From an uncultured Eubacteriales bacterium (GTDB taxonomy: Bacteria; Bacillota; Clostridia; Oscillospirales; Acutalibacteraceae), in NCBI GenBank assembly GCA_900320925.1, contig ONUD01000148.1:1-7068 (forward strand): a stretch of DNA of 7,068 nt, in the 5' to 3' direction. The position numbers and the translations under genes are program-made. Under the pieces are notes generated by a model, which saw only the letters and a program-made list of their open reading frames with translations, did no database searches and was not told the origin of the DNA. Below, piece after piece: positions 1 through 6,011 of this stretch; position 1 is the first letter of the stretch; every line of letters begins with the position of its first letter.

Positions 1-2
1 TA

Positions 3-31
3 TTGACAATCGGTGTGGAATGTAATAAAAT
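3..31 (+). promoter_or_regulatory. Candidate sigma-A promoter for the nucleotide-sugar operon
   Basis: A perfect -35 hexamer TTGACA (3-8) is followed after 17 bases by TAAAAT (26-31), which matches five of six bases of the -10 consensus. Transcription would start near 37-39 and leave a leader of about 24 bases carrying the GGAGG ribosome binding site at 46-50. This geometry is textbook for a housekeeping promoter. The caveat is that the window starts here, so an upstream gene could extend into this stretch: one frame is open from position 3 to a stop at 78-80. The promoter could therefore be internal to a longer operon. Confidence 0.55.
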
Positions 32-61
32 AGCCGTAGTAAAATGGAGGAGTGACGAAGC

Positions 62-1108
62 ATGGAGCATGTGGAACTGAAAAACAAAACCGTATTGGTG
101 ACAGGAGCGGCAGGATTTATCGGAGCCAATCTGGTGAAAAGACTGCTAAAAGAGATTCCTTCTGCCACAGTAATCGGCATTGACAGCGTGAATGATTACT
201 ATGATGTGAGATTGAAAGAATACCGTTTGGAAAAACTGGAGATGTACGAAAACTTTACATTTATAAAAGGGAATATTGCTGACAAGTCCCTCGTGCAGTC
301 ACTCTTTGAAAAATACCGTCCTGCGGTGGTGGTCAACCTTGCGGCACAGGCGGGTGTCCGGTACTCGATTACCAATCCTGATGTGTATATCGAATCCAAT
401 ATCGTGGGATTTTTTAATATTCTGGAAGCTTGCAGGAACTATCCTGTTGCACATTTGGTGTATGCGTCCAGCTCTTCGGTCTACGGCTCCAACAAAAAAG
501 TGCCGTACAGTACGGATGACAAGGTGGACAACCCCGTATCACTCTATGCGGCAACCAAAAAATCCAATGAACTGATGGCTCATGCCTATTCCAAGCTGTA
601 TAATATCCCGACAACGGGACTGCGGTTCTTTACGGTTTACGGGCCTGCGGGACGTCCCGACATGGCATATTTCGGGTTTACCAACAAGCTGGTGAACGGT
701 GAAACTATCAAGATTTTCAATTACGGCAACTGTAAGCGTGATTTCACTTATGTCGACGACATTGTAGAGGGTGTTCTGCGTGTCATGCAGGGTGCCCCCG
801 AACGCAAAAACGGTGAGGATGGTCTGCCGATTCCGCCGTATGCCGTGTATAATATCGGCAACAATCAGCCGGAGAACCTGTTGGATTTTGTGCAGATCCT
901 TTCGGAAGAGCTGGTCAGGGCAGGGGTACTGCCGCAGGATTATGACTTTGAAGCCCATAAGGAATTAGTCCCCATGCAGCCGGGTGATGTCCCCGTTACC
1001 TATGCCGACACCGATGCATTGGAACGGGATTACGGCTTCAAACCAAATACCTCTCTGCGGGAAGGCTTGCGGAAATTTGCTCAGTGGTATCGGGAGTTCT
1101 ATCAATGA
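62..1108 (+). CDS. UDP-glucuronate 4-epimerase (NAD-dependent epimerase/dehydratase, extended SDR)
   Basis: This 348-residue cytoplasmic enzyme probably interconverts UDP-glucuronate and UDP-galacturonate by NAD-dependent oxidation and reduction at C4. The Rossmann motif GAAGFIG is at residues 15-21. The serine-rich catalytic stretch ASSSSVYG is at 135-142, and the YxxxK pair is Y162/K166 in YAATK. AQAGVRYS (95-102) and GRPDMA (197-202) are signatures I associate with the glucuronate epimerase branch (CapI/LpsL type) rather than with GalE. The length is normal for the family. The start is set by GGAGG at 46-50, 11 bases upstream of the ATG. The stop overlaps the rmlD start by ATGA. It heads the visible nucleotide-sugar cassette, and its substrate would come from a UDP-glucose dehydrogenase not seen here. 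The epimerase family is certain; the exact sugar is inferred from motifs. Confidence 0.9.
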   Translation: MEHVELKNKTVLVTGAAGFIGANLVKRLLKEIPSATVIGIDSVNDYYDVRLKEYRLEKLEMYENFTFIKGNIADKSLVQSLFEKYRPAVVVNLAAQAGVRYSITNPDVYIESNIVGFFNILEACRNYPVAHLVYASSSSVYGSNKKVPYSTDDKVDNPVSLYAATKKSNELMAHAYSKLYNIPTTGLRFFTVYGPAGRPDMAYFGFTNKLVNGETIKIFNYGNCKRDFTYVDDIVEGVLRVMQGAPERKNGEDGLPIPPYAVYNIGNNQPENLLDFVQILSEELVRAGVLPQDYDFEAHKELVPMQPGDVPVTYADTDALERDYGFKPNTSLREGLRKFAQWYREFYQ

Positions 1109-1965
1109 AGATATTGGTAACAGGTGTACAGGGGCAGTTAGGGCATGATGTATTCCATGAACTTGCCGACCGTGGGCATGAAGTCATTGGCACTGCACAC
1201 GGGCAGTTGGACATTACGGACAGGCAGGCAGTGGAACAATTCTTCATGGCTATCAGACCGAATACGGTGGTGCATTGTGCGGCATGGACTGCCGTTGACG
1301 CTGCCGAGGAGGAGGAAAACAAGCCGAAAGTATATGCCGTCAATGCAGATGGTACCCGTTATATCGCAGAAGCTTGTCGGAAACTGGACGGCAAGATGGT
1401 GTATATCAGTACAGACTATGTGTTTGACGGAACAGGGACAGCCCCTTGGAAGCCCGACTGCACCGCATTTGCCCCGCTGAATGTGTACGGTGACAGCAAG
1501 CTGCAAGGGGAACAGGCCGTGCAGACGGCTTTGGAGCAGTACTTGATTGTCAGGACTTCATGGGTATTTGGCAGGAACGGCGGCAACTTTGTCAAAACCA
1601 TGCTGAATGCAGGCAGGAAATTTGATACGGTAAGAGTTGTCAATGACCAGATTGGTACCCCTACCTATACGGTTCATCTGGCAAGGCTGTTGGCAGAGAT
1701 GTGTGAAAGCGAAGCTTACGGATGCTACCATGCAGCGAATGAGGGCGGTTATATCAGCTGGTATGACTTTGCCCGTGAGATTTACAGACAGGCAGGCTGC
1801 TCTGCCCGTGTTGTCCCCGTGACAACAGAAGAGTACGGACTTTCCAAAGCAAAACGTCCGAAAAACAGCCGTCTGGATACATCAAAGCTGGCAGAAAACG
1901 GTTTTGCACGGCTGCCGGCATGGGATAATGCTCTTGGAGCCTATTTAAAGGAGCTGAATGAGTGA
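1105..1965 (+). CDS. rmlD: dTDP-4-dehydrorhamnose reductase RmlD
   Basis: RmlD carries out the last step of dTDP-L-rhamnose synthesis, the NAD(P)H-dependent reduction of dTDP-4-keto-L-rhamnose in the cytoplasm. The 286-residue protein has the N-terminal nucleotide-binding loop GVQGQLG (7-13), CAAWTAVDAAEE (58-69), STDYVFDG (102-109) and the catalytic YGDSK (Y128, K132). It also has RPKNSRLD (251-258) near the C terminus, a characteristic RmlD motif. I chose the ATG at 1105 over the in-frame GTG at 1084 because the Rossmann strand MKILVTG begins exactly there. The ATG also has GGGAG eight bases upstream (1092-1096) and overlaps the epimerase stop as ATGA, which suggests translational coupling. 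The stop runs into the rmlC start region. All expected motifs are intact. Confidence 0.96.
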   Translation: MKILVTGVQGQLGHDVFHELADRGHEVIGTAHGQLDITDRQAVEQFFMAIRPNTVVHCAAWTAVDAAEEEENKPKVYAVNADGTRYIAEACRKLDGKMVYISTDYVFDGTGTAPWKPDCTAFAPLNVYGDSKLQGEQAVQTALEQYLIVRTSWVFGRNGGNFVKTMLNAGRKFDTVRVVNDQIGTPTYTVHLARLLAEMCESEAYGCYHAANEGGYISWYDFAREIYRQAGCSARVVPVTTEEYGLSKAKRPKNSRLDTSKLAENGFARLPAWDNALGAYLKELNE

Positions 1966-2573
1966 TGGGACAAATCACGGTAGAAAAAAATATAGGCGGC
2001 ATTGAGGGATTGTGTGTCATCACCCCTGCTGTACACGGTGACAGCAGGGGCTATTTTATGGAGACCTACAATCAGAATGATTTGCATGAAGCAGGCATTG
2101 ACATTGTATTTGTACAGGACAATCAATCTTTGTCTGTCAAGGGTGTTCTGAGAGGTCTGCACTTTCAAAAACACTTCCCTCAGACAAAACTGGTAAGAGT
2201 GATTCAAGGCAGGGTATTTGATGTAGTGGTAGACCTGCGTGAGAGCAGTCCCACTTACGGAAAATGGCATGGCGAAGAACTGTCGGAAGAAAATAAAAAG
2301 CAGTTTTTGATTCCGAAAGGCTTTGCACACGGCTTTCTGGTGCTGAGCGACACTGCGGCATTTTGTTATAAGTGCGATGATTTTTACCACCCGAATGACG
2401 AGGGCGGACTGGCATGGAACGACCCTGCCATCGGCATTGACTGGGCAAGGGTGGGAGTAGGCAGAACACCGGATGGGAGTTATACCCTGCAAGACGGGAC
2501 ACCGTTGATTTTCAGTGCCAAAGACCGGCAACTGCCCTGTCTGGGAGAGGAGGAGCGGCATGATTCGTTTTAA
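1965..2573 (+). CDS. rmlC: dTDP-4-dehydrorhamnose 3,5-epimerase RmlC
   Basis: RmlC epimerises C3 and C5 of dTDP-4-keto-6-deoxyglucose, giving the substrate for RmlD; it is a cupin-fold cytoplasmic enzyme. The protein has 202 residues, slightly longer than typical. HGDSRGYF (24-31) and VLRGLHFQ (61-68) are conserved, with H66 aligning to the catalytic base. FDVVVDLR (85-92) and IPKGFAHGF (116-124) form the cupin core. Y135 in CYKCDDFY aligns to the catalytic tyrosine, and WNDP is at 151-154. Two adjacent starts are possible: GTG at 1962 and ATG at 1965, which shares one base with the rmlD stop. They differ by one residue. The ribosome binding site AAAGGAG is at 1947-1953, 11 bases before the ATG and 8 before the GTG. 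The 3' end overlaps the next gene by 14 bases. A strong hairpin lies within the early coding region (2023-2050). Confidence 0.95.
   Translation: MGQITVEKNIGGIEGLCVITPAVHGDSRGYFMETYNQNDLHEAGIDIVFVQDNQSLSVKGVLRGLHFQKHFPQTKLVRVIQGRVFDVVVDLRESSPTYGKWHGEELSEENKKQFLIPKGFAHGFLVLSDTAAFCYKCDDFYHPNDEGGLAWNDPAIGIDWARVGVGRTPDGSYTLQDGTPLIFSAKDRQLPCLGEEERHDSF
2023..2050 (+). other. Perfect GC-rich inverted repeat (hairpin) inside rmlC
   Basis: The arms CCCCTGCTGT (2023-2032) and ACAGCAGGGG (2041-2050) are perfectly complementary over 10 bp and enclose an 8-base loop, ACACGGTG. In mRNA this would be a stable stem about 60 bases after the rmlC start. It is followed by CTATTTTATG, a short and interrupted T-rich run, so it is not a convincing intrinsic terminator. 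The stretch encodes the conserved residues around TPAVHGDSRG, so codon constraint may explain part of it. A role in pausing, mRNA stability or tuning of downstream expression is speculation. Confidence 0.6.
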
Positions 2574-3687
2574 TGTGCCGCCTTTTGTGGGAACAGAACT
2601 GGATTATATGAAAGAAGCCGTCATGAGCCACCAAATTTGCGGAGACGGTTCTTTTACCCAAAAATGCACGCAGTGGATGGAACAACGCTTTCATGCCCCA
2701 AAAGTCATGCTCACCACAAGCGGTTCGGCAGCATTGGATATGGCGGCACTGCTGTGCGGCATCCAACCGGGGGATGAAGTCATTCTTCCAAGCTTTACCT
2801 TTCCGAGTACCGCCAACTGCTTTGTACTGGCAGGGGCAAGGCTGGTATTTGTGGATATCCGCCCCGATACTATGAACATTGACGAAACCAAAATCGAAGC
2901 GGCCATTACCGAAAAAACAAAAGTCATTTGTCCTGTTCACTATGCAGGGGTGGCCTGTGAGATGGATACCATTATGGCCATTGCCCGAAAGTACCATTTA
3001 ATGGTAGTTGAAGATGCGGCTCAGGCAGTCATGAGTACCTACAAAGGCAGGGCCTTGGGGACAATCGGTGATTTCGGGTGCTATTCGTTCCATGAAACCA
3101 AAAACTATTCCATGGGCGAGGGTGGTGCCATTGTCATCAACCATGCCTCTTACATTGAAAAAGCGGAAATTCTGAGAGAAAAAGGCACCAACCGCAAGCA
3201 GTTTTTTCGCGGACAGGTTGCCAAATACAACTGGGTGGATTTCGGGGACAGTTATCTGCCGAGTGACCTGAATGCCGCCTATCTCATGGCACAGCTCGAA
3301 AAGGCGGATGAAATCAATGCAGAACGTCTTGCCGTATGGAATACGTATCACCATGCCTTTCAGAAATGGCAAGGCATGATAGAACTGCCAGTTATACCCA
3401 ACGGGTGCAGGCACAATGCTCATCTGTACTATATCAAGTGCAGGGATTTGGAAACACGCCAACGCTATATGCAATTCATGAAAGATCATGGTGTGCTTTG
3501 TGCGTTCCACTATGTTCCTCTCCACAGCTCCCCCGCAGGACGAAAATTCGGCCGGTTTTTCGGAGAAGATACCTATACAACCAAACACAGTGACCGTTTG
3601 GTACGTCTGCCGCTGTACTATGGAATCACGGCAGAGGATGTGAAGTATATTATTGAAAAAACAGGGGCGTTTTTCGGAAATGTCTGA
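2560..3687 (+). CDS. wecE: dTDP-4-amino-4,6-dideoxygalactose transaminase, WecE/RffA type (DegT/DnrJ/EryC1 family)
   Basis: This PLP-dependent sugar aminotransferase would convert dTDP-4-keto-6-deoxyglucose plus glutamate to dTDP-4-amino-4,6-dideoxygalactose (dTDP-Fuc4N). The 375-residue protein matches the enterobacterial WecE family along its whole length. It starts MIRFNVPPFVGTELDYM and has CGDGSFT (27-33), TSGSAALDMAALL (53-65), RPDTMNIDET (101-110) and PVHYAGVACEMDT (125-137). VVEDAAQ (149-155) supplies the cofactor-binding aspartate. K181 in FHETKNY is the Schiff-base lysine, followed by EGGA (187-190) and REKGTNR (206-212). The ATG at 2560 has AGGAGG six bases upstream (2548-2553), matches the family N terminus, and overlaps rmlC by 14 bases; the earlier in-frame ATG at 2515 is rejected. 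The usual partner acetyltransferase WecD/RffC is not seen nearby. Specificity is inferred from full-length similarity to WecE. Confidence 0.9.
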   Translation: MIRFNVPPFVGTELDYMKEAVMSHQICGDGSFTQKCTQWMEQRFHAPKVMLTTSGSAALDMAALLCGIQPGDEVILPSFTFPSTANCFVLAGARLVFVDIRPDTMNIDETKIEAAITEKTKVICPVHYAGVACEMDTIMAIARKYHLMVVEDAAQAVMSTYKGRALGTIGDFGCYSFHETKNYSMGEGGAIVINHASYIEKAEILREKGTNRKQFFRGQVAKYNWVDFGDSYLPSDLNAAYLMAQLEKADEINAERLAVWNTYHHAFQKWQGMIELPVIPNGCRHNAHLYYIKCRDLETRQRYMQFMKDHGVLCAFHYVPLHSSPAGRKFGRFFGEDTYTTKHSDRLVRLPLYYGITAEDVKYIIEKTGAFFGNV

Positions 3688-3721
3688 TGTAACAAAAACA
3701 GCCGTTTTGGTACTTAATGAC

Positions 3722-3728
3722 AAAGGAG
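3722..3728 (+). promoter_or_regulatory. Ribosome binding site that points to a TTG start for the sigma factor
   Basis: AAAGGAG at 3722-3728 is the only good Shine-Dalgarno sequence in the 50-base gap after wecE. It lies downstream of one in-frame ATG (3717) and directly abuts another (3729), so neither can be served by it. The in-frame TTG at 3738 is nine bases away, an ideal spacing, and gives the N terminus MEDEAIIKLFF that I recognise from clostridial sigma factors of this type. Confidence 0.75.
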
Positions 3729-3737
3729 ATGAGACTG

Positions 3738-4295
3738 TTGGAGGATGAAGCCATCATCAAGCTGTTTTTCAGCCGCTCCGAACGTGCCGTGGCAGAGCTG
3801 GCCGAGAAATATCAGAAGCTTTGCATGAAAGTGGCAGTGAACATTCTGGGCAATATGCAGGATGCCGAGGAATGTGTGAATGATGCCTACTTGGGTGTCT
3901 GGAACACCGTCCCCCCGCAAAAGCCTGAGAATCTGACCGCCTTCCTGTGCAAAATCGTCCGTAACCTCTCTTTGAAACGCTGTACATACAACACCGCCGA
4001 AAAACGAAAGGGAAACTATGGTGTATGCATTGAGGAACTGGATGAATGTCTTGCCGCCTCCGATACCGTAGAAAGCTCCTTTGATTCTGAGGAACTGTCA
4101 AAACTGCTTGACCGCTTTCTTGAGGGGCTTGACAAAACAAATCGGTTTCTGTTTGTCAAACGCTACTGGTTTGCAGACTCCTATGAAGCTCTCTCCCGCT
4201 CCACGGGCATGAAAGAACAGGCGATTCGTACTCGTCTTTCACGGATTCGTGCGGGTTTAAAGAAATTTCTTGCCGAACAGGAGGTTTTTGCATGA
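3738..4295 (+). CDS. RNA polymerase sigma factor, sigma-70 family, ECF type
   Basis: This is a two-domain alternative sigma factor that would direct RNA polymerase to a small regulon. From the TTG start it is 185 residues, normal for ECF factors. Region 2 covers about residues 18-85 and includes DAEECVNDAYLGVW (42-55), the core-binding and -10 recognition helices, and IVRNLSLKR (73-81). A variable acidic linker follows (about 95-118). Region 4 covers about 119-180, with VKRYWF (140-145) and the helix-turn-helix SYEALSRSTGMKEQAIRTRL (148-167). No region 1.1 or region 3 is present. The start choice rests on AAAGGAG at 3722-3728; in-frame ATGs at 3717 and 3729 are less likely. The stop overlaps the next gene by ATGA, the usual layout for a sigma factor and its anti-sigma factor. 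Its target promoters cannot be read from this window. Confidence 0.92.
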   Translation: MEDEAIIKLFFSRSERAVAELAEKYQKLCMKVAVNILGNMQDAEECVNDAYLGVWNTVPPQKPENLTAFLCKIVRNLSLKRCTYNTAEKRKGNYGVCIEELDECLAASDTVESSFDSEELSKLLDRFLEGLDKTNRFLFVKRYWFADSYEALSRSTGMKEQAIRTRLSRIRAGLKKFLAEQEVFA

Positions 4296-4993
4296 ACGGA
4301 AATGACATCATGCAGGCAATGACCAATATCAGTGACAGGTATATTGCGGAATGTGCCGAGCAGAAACGACCAAAGCGGTATCTTTCCCCCGTATTCTATG
4401 GCAGTCTTGCAGCCGCAGCGGTAATTGCCGTGGGTGTCATGCTGGCAGTTCCCAAGCTTGCTGACAGCCATACAGCGGTGGTGCAGACAACCTCTCATGC
4501 CCCCGTGCGGCAAAAGGACGATGACTCTATCATGATGCAGAATGATATTGCCAAGGAGGATATTGCGGCGGCAACCGATACAGCCTATGTACCGTTGTCT
4601 GTCAAGGTCTATACTGCCCAAAACAGCGAGCCTGTTGCCCTGACAGAAGAGCCTGTTACCATCAAGGGCGATTTCAACCCCCTGCTCAGTTCCTCCAAAG
4701 GACTGGGCATTGAACTGGCAATCACTTCCCAAAGCCGTTTTACCCTCAAGACCGATGGCGGTCACTTCCTTTCATGGGACAGTCAGAGCGGTGCAGTTAC
4801 CAACTACGGACAAACCTATTCTGCCGCCGGTACAACGATTTTCTGGACACTGTCCTCTTCTTCGCCCGAATGGGACACGCCTGTTACGATTACCATCTTT
4901 GATGAAAACGGCAGCCCTCTTTCTGAAATCCATATCACAGGTGATGAAAGTACCCATACCTTTACCGCTGTGCTGCAAGACACAAAAAAATAA
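4292..4993 (+). CDS. Probable single-pass membrane anti-sigma factor
   Basis: This 233-residue protein is probably the anti-sigma factor for the upstream sigma gene, holding it at the membrane until an external signal arrives. The cytoplasmic segment (1-30), with the helix-like DIMQAMTNISDRYIAE at 5-20, resembles the short N termini of clostridial anti-sigma proteins. It lacks the HxxxCxxC zinc motif. KRPKRY (25-30) is a positive-inside anchor, and residues 35-54 form one hydrophobic transmembrane helix. The rest would be extracytoplasmic: a polar linker with DDD and EE patches (about 58-125), then a compact beta-rich domain (about 138-229) with GHFLSWDSQSGAV and PVTITIFDENG. The ATG has AGGAGG at 4279-4284 and overlaps the sigma stop as ATGA. 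Its TAA lies within the terminator stem. The role is inferred mainly from gene order and topology; the ligand is unknown. Confidence 0.75.
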   Translation: MNGNDIMQAMTNISDRYIAECAEQKRPKRYLSPVFYGSLAAAAVIAVGVMLAVPKLADSHTAVVQTTSHAPVRQKDDDSIMMQNDIAKEDIAAATDTAYVPLSVKVYTAQNSEPVALTEEPVTIKGDFNPLLSSSKGLGIELAITSQSRFTLKTDGGHFLSWDSQSGAVTNYGQTYSAAGTTIFWTLSSSSPEWDTPVTITIFDENGSPLSEIHITGDESTHTFTAVLQDTKK

Positions 4994-5016
4994 CCGCTGC
5001 ACAGCGGTTATTTTTT
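4985..5016. terminator. Bidirectional intrinsic terminator between convergent operons
   Basis: The sequence forms a perfect 14-bp stem (4985-4998 with 5003-5016) around the tetraloop GCAC, with the GC-rich core ACCGCT/AGCGGT. On the + strand the stem ends in six T residues (5011-5016). On the - strand the A-run at 4984-4990 gives seven T residues. It can therefore stop transcription from both sides. It fills the 26-base gap between the anti-sigma gene and azlD and includes the anti-sigma stop codon TAA (4991-4993) within its left arm. Confidence 0.95.
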
Positions 5017-5019
5017 ATA

Positions 5020-5319
5020 TCAGATAAAAAATCCTGCCAGAAACGCTGCCAGAGCCGCCGCAAGGGATACCACAATCAGCGGCAGATTAAAATAGGCAAG
5101 CACCAAGGCGGTTCCCGTCCCTGCAATAGCGGTATAGATATTGCCCGTGCTGTAGAAAATGGCCGGAACGGTCATGGCACTCAGCACGGCATACGGAACA
5201 TAGTACAGAAAGCTTTTAATCCATTTTGAAGTAATTTTTTTGCGAAAGAAACCAAACGGCAGTACCCGAATCAGATACGTCACCCCTGCCATGACGGCAA
5301 TATAGATGGCAATGCTCAT
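5020..5319 (-). CDS. azlD: Branched-chain amino acid transport protein AzlD (small subunit)
   Basis: AzlD is the small membrane subunit that pairs with AzlC; the pair exports branched-chain amino acids and their analogues in characterised relatives. The protein has 99 residues, a typical length. It is almost entirely hydrophobic, with about four membrane segments (roughly 3-20, 37-56, 60-78 and 80-98). The family hallmark TYLIRVLPF is at 14-22, followed by a basic loop FRKKITSKW and then YVPYAVLSAMTVPAIF (40-55). The start is firm: AAAGGAGG (5327-5334 on the - strand) lies seven bases upstream, inside the end of azlC, and the ATG overlaps the azlC stop as ATGA. The gene ends four bases from the bidirectional terminator. 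The transported substrate is inferred from the family and not shown by the sequence. Confidence 0.92.
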   Translation of the reverse strand: MSIAIYIAVMAGVTYLIRVLPFGFFRKKITSKWIKSFLYYVPYAVLSAMTVPAIFYSTGNIYTAIAGTGTALVLAYFNLPLIVVSLAAALAAFLAGFFI

Positions 5320-6011
5320 TCATCCCCCTCCTTTGGAAACAGAAAGGCACCGCATCCTGCTGCGGCAATGGCTGCTATGATAACGGCAAACCCTCCCGAA
5401 ATCATGGGCAGCAGATATTTCAGCAGTACGCTGAACAGGGCGGCAAGTCCTACCACAATCAGGATATTTTTCTGTTTGCGTGTCGGGGGGACAATGATGG
5501 CAATGAACATTCCGTAAAGAACGATCCCCAGTGCCGAGGTGACATTGGCAGGCAGCAGGGTTCCTGCCGCACCCCCTAAAAAGGTTCCCGTGACCCAGCC
5601 GATGGTCGATATCAGTATCACGCCGTACATATAGGCAGGTTTGAGCGTTTTCTCCTTGGTGGAGCATAAGGCAAAGATTTCATCGGTAATTCCGTAAGCC
5701 GCCAGCAGGCGGTGAGGAAGGGTAAATTTCTCGTCCAGCTTTTGAGAAAGAGAAAGTCCCATAAGAGCATAACGAATATTGATAATCAGCTGTACGACTG
5801 CCATTTCCACCAGTGACCCTCCTGCGGCAATAATGCTGACACCTTGTGCCTGACCCGCAGAGGTAAGATTGGTCAGCGAAATCATGAATGCCTCAAAAAC
5901 AGACAAACCGGAACTGACTGCCATAATGCCGAATCCGAATGATACCGACAAATAGCCTAAGAAAATCGGAATCCCATCGGCGGCTCCCCTGATAAAATCA
6001 GACTGCTTCAT
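5316..6011 (-). CDS. azlC: Branched-chain amino acid permease/exporter AzlC (large subunit)
   Basis: AzlC is the large integral membrane subunit of the AzlCD transporter. The protein has 231 residues, the normal length. The N terminus FIRGAADGIPIFLGYLSVSFGFGI (6-29) is the conserved first segment. Residues 50-58 (TSAGQAQGV) and NIRYALMGLSLS (78-89) match the conserved AxQ and NxR regions of the family. I count about six or seven hydrophobic segments (near 13-33, 38-62, 65-86, 127-148, 157-176, 182-200 and 203-225). The start is fixed by the conserved N terminus and by the ATGA overlap with the aspS stop. There is no Shine-Dalgarno sequence in the 20 bases before it, so translation probably depends on ribosomes finishing aspS. 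The 3' end overlaps azlD by ATGA. Confidence 0.94.
   Translation of the reverse strand: MKQSDFIRGAADGIPIFLGYLSVSFGFGIMAVSSGLSVFEAFMISLTNLTSAGQAQGVSIIAAGGSLVEMAVVQLIINIRYALMGLSLSQKLDEKFTLPHRLLAAYGITDEIFALCSTKEKTLKPAYMYGVILISTIGWVTGTFLGGAAGTLLPANVTSALGIVLYGMFIAIIVPPTRKQKNILIVVGLAALFSVLLKYLLPMISGGFAVIIAAIAAAGCGAFLFPKEGDE

Noticed and set aside
3..80. Open frame entering from the left edge and ending at TGA 78-80, possibly the tail of an upstream gene overlapping the epimerase
   Set aside because: About 25 stop-free codons is expected by chance, the peptide is not recognisable, and the same bases form a good promoter.
648..659. 12-bp perfect palindrome CGGGACGTCCCG in the epimerase gene
   Set aside because: It encodes the conserved GRPD signature of the enzyme and has no operator-like context, so coding constraint is enough to explain it.
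1084..1104. Upstream GTG as the rmlD start, adding seven residues
   Set aside because: The ATG at 1105 has a well-placed GGGAG and begins exactly at the conserved Rossmann strand.
2515..2559. Upstream in-frame ATG as the wecE start
   Set aside because: It would add 15 unrelated residues and has no ribosome binding site, while the ATG at 2560 has AGGAGG and the family N terminus.
1941..2561. 206-codon antisense frame across rmlC
   Set aside because: It is opposite intact RmlC motifs, has no recognisable product, and its existence follows from the codon composition of the sense strand.
3692..3711. Imperfect hairpin (ACAAAAAC/GTTTTGGT) between wecE and the sigma gene as a terminator
   Set aside because: The stem is AT-rich with a mismatch and has no T-run after it, so it should not terminate transcription.
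2998..3723. Long open frame of 241 codons antisense to wecE
   Set aside because: It lies opposite a highly conserved gene, begins with TTG without a ribosome binding site, and the translation has no recognisable domain. It is a shadow of the sense codons.
4181..4765. 194-codon antisense frame across the sigma/anti-sigma junction
   Set aside because: It spans two well-supported genes with an ATGA overlap and has no plausible domain.
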